From JAGPUQ01 sp049325095 (GTDB taxonomy: Bacteria; Pseudomonadota; Gammaproteobacteria; Pseudomonadales; Porticoccaceae): a stretch of DNA of 5,459 nucleotides. The translations under genes were made by a program, and so were the position numbers. Shown in pieces: positions 5,361 to 5,459 of this stretch. The stretch lies in NCBI GenBank assembly GCA_049325095.1, contig JBMOPO010000034.1, positions 1 to 5,459 on the forward strand, written 5' to 3'. The notes below the pieces were generated by a model. The model was given only the letters and a program-made list of their open reading frames with translations, searched no databases and was not told where the DNA came from. Numbering within the stretch: position 1 is the first letter of the stretch; each line of letters starts with the position of its first letter.

Positions 5361-5385
5361 CGCACCCGTAGCTCAGCTGGGTGCG
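5361..5385 (+). pseudogene. tRNA 5'-end fragment broken in the D-loop
   Basis: GCACCCGTAGCTCAGCTGG (5362-5380) reads as a bacterial tRNA from position 1 to the invariant G18-G19: a 7-base acceptor strand, T8-A9, D-stem GCTC, and loop AGCTGG. The sequence resembles the 5' end of tRNA-Arg genes of the ACG type. No D-stem partner, anticodon arm or T-arm follows. Instead GGGTGCG (5379-5385) is complementary to CGCACCC (5361-5367), as the 3' acceptor strand would be. It is therefore not a working tRNA as read here. It could be an internal-deletion remnant, a tRNA-derived repeat, or a mis-joined contig end. Confidence 0.5.
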
Positions 5386-5449
5386 GCCGGGCGCAGTGAG
5401 GCAAGCACGGCTTGCCGCCCGGCCCACGCCGCGCCATGGAGGGCGCGGC
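5381..5449 (+). repeat. Two adjacent GC hairpins, REP-like or small-RNA-like structure
   Basis: The first hairpin pairs GTG (5381-5383) and GGCCGGGC (5385-5392) with GCCCGGCC (5417-5424) and CAC (5425-5427). Inside is a second stem, GGCAAGC (5400-5406) with GCTTGCC (5410-5416) around ACG, and a 7-base one-sided bulge GCAGTGA (5393-5399). The second hairpin pairs GCCGCGCC (5428-5435) with GGCGCGGC (5442-5449) around ATGGAG. An imperfect stem with a bulge next to another stem is the form of REP/BIME units, but the sequence is not one I recognise. Confidence 0.5.
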
Positions 5450-5459
5450 TGGAACCCGG
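5441..5459 (+). repeat. 19-base direct repeat, copy 2, at the window end
   Basis: Identical to bases 5304-5322 and ending exactly at the last base of the window, so its full extent is unknown. Its left part also forms the right arm of the hairpin at 5428-5449, which copy 1 does not have. Confidence 0.85.

Noticed and set aside
4595..5437. A 280-codon minus-strand frame spanning the cytochrome and the right-end region
   Set aside because: It overlaps the confident cytochrome gene in another frame and its translation is Arg/Gly-rich with no domain.

Overview
The window is GC-rich DNA that looks proteobacterial, most likely gammaproteobacterial. The support is a membrane-type protein with a C-terminal J domain, a tRNA-Arg with an encoded CCA end, a disulfide-type cytochrome c5 and an NfeD/slipin pair. 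The taxonomic call is an inference from gene types; no lineage marker is present. Codon usage and base composition look even across the genes, and there is no transposase, integrase, phage gene or CRISPR array.

Layout, left to right. Bases 2-376 (+) hold the 3' part of a gene for a J-domain protein. Bases 377-574 hold no gene but carry a series of small inverted repeats and a TATAAT box. A tRNA-Arg(CCT) gene follows at 575-651. A short intergenic stretch with two GC hairpins and a good sigma70-like promoter leads into an acyl-CoA carboxylase carboxyltransferase gene (826-2373, +). This protein is recognisably of the PccB/AccD5 type but differs from the canonical members at both oxyanion-hole loops. 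Convergent to it, with only 7 bases between, is a minus-strand pair: nfeD (3148-4524), a ClpP-like membrane serine protease, and a slipin/stomatin gene (2381-3151), joined by an ATGA start/stop overlap. Further upstream on the same strand is a cytochrome c5-family gene (4681-5103). It is separated from nfeD by a large nested hairpin and has its own TATAAT box.

The genes do not form one pathway. nfeD and the slipin gene form the known protease/scaffold (STOPP) operon for membrane quality control. The carboxyltransferase is an orphan here, with no biotin carboxylase or biotin carrier beside it. The cytochrome is a small periplasmic electron carrier.

The least explained part is the gene-free right end, 5104-5459. 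It holds divergent promoter-like boxes and a 19-base direct repeat whose second copy is exactly the last 19 bases of the window. Between the copies lie a 19-base exact-looking tRNA 5' end that stops in the D-loop and two strong hairpins. This is either a repeat or small-RNA element invading or derived from a tRNA gene, or an assembly artefact at a contig end. From the window alone the two cannot be separated.
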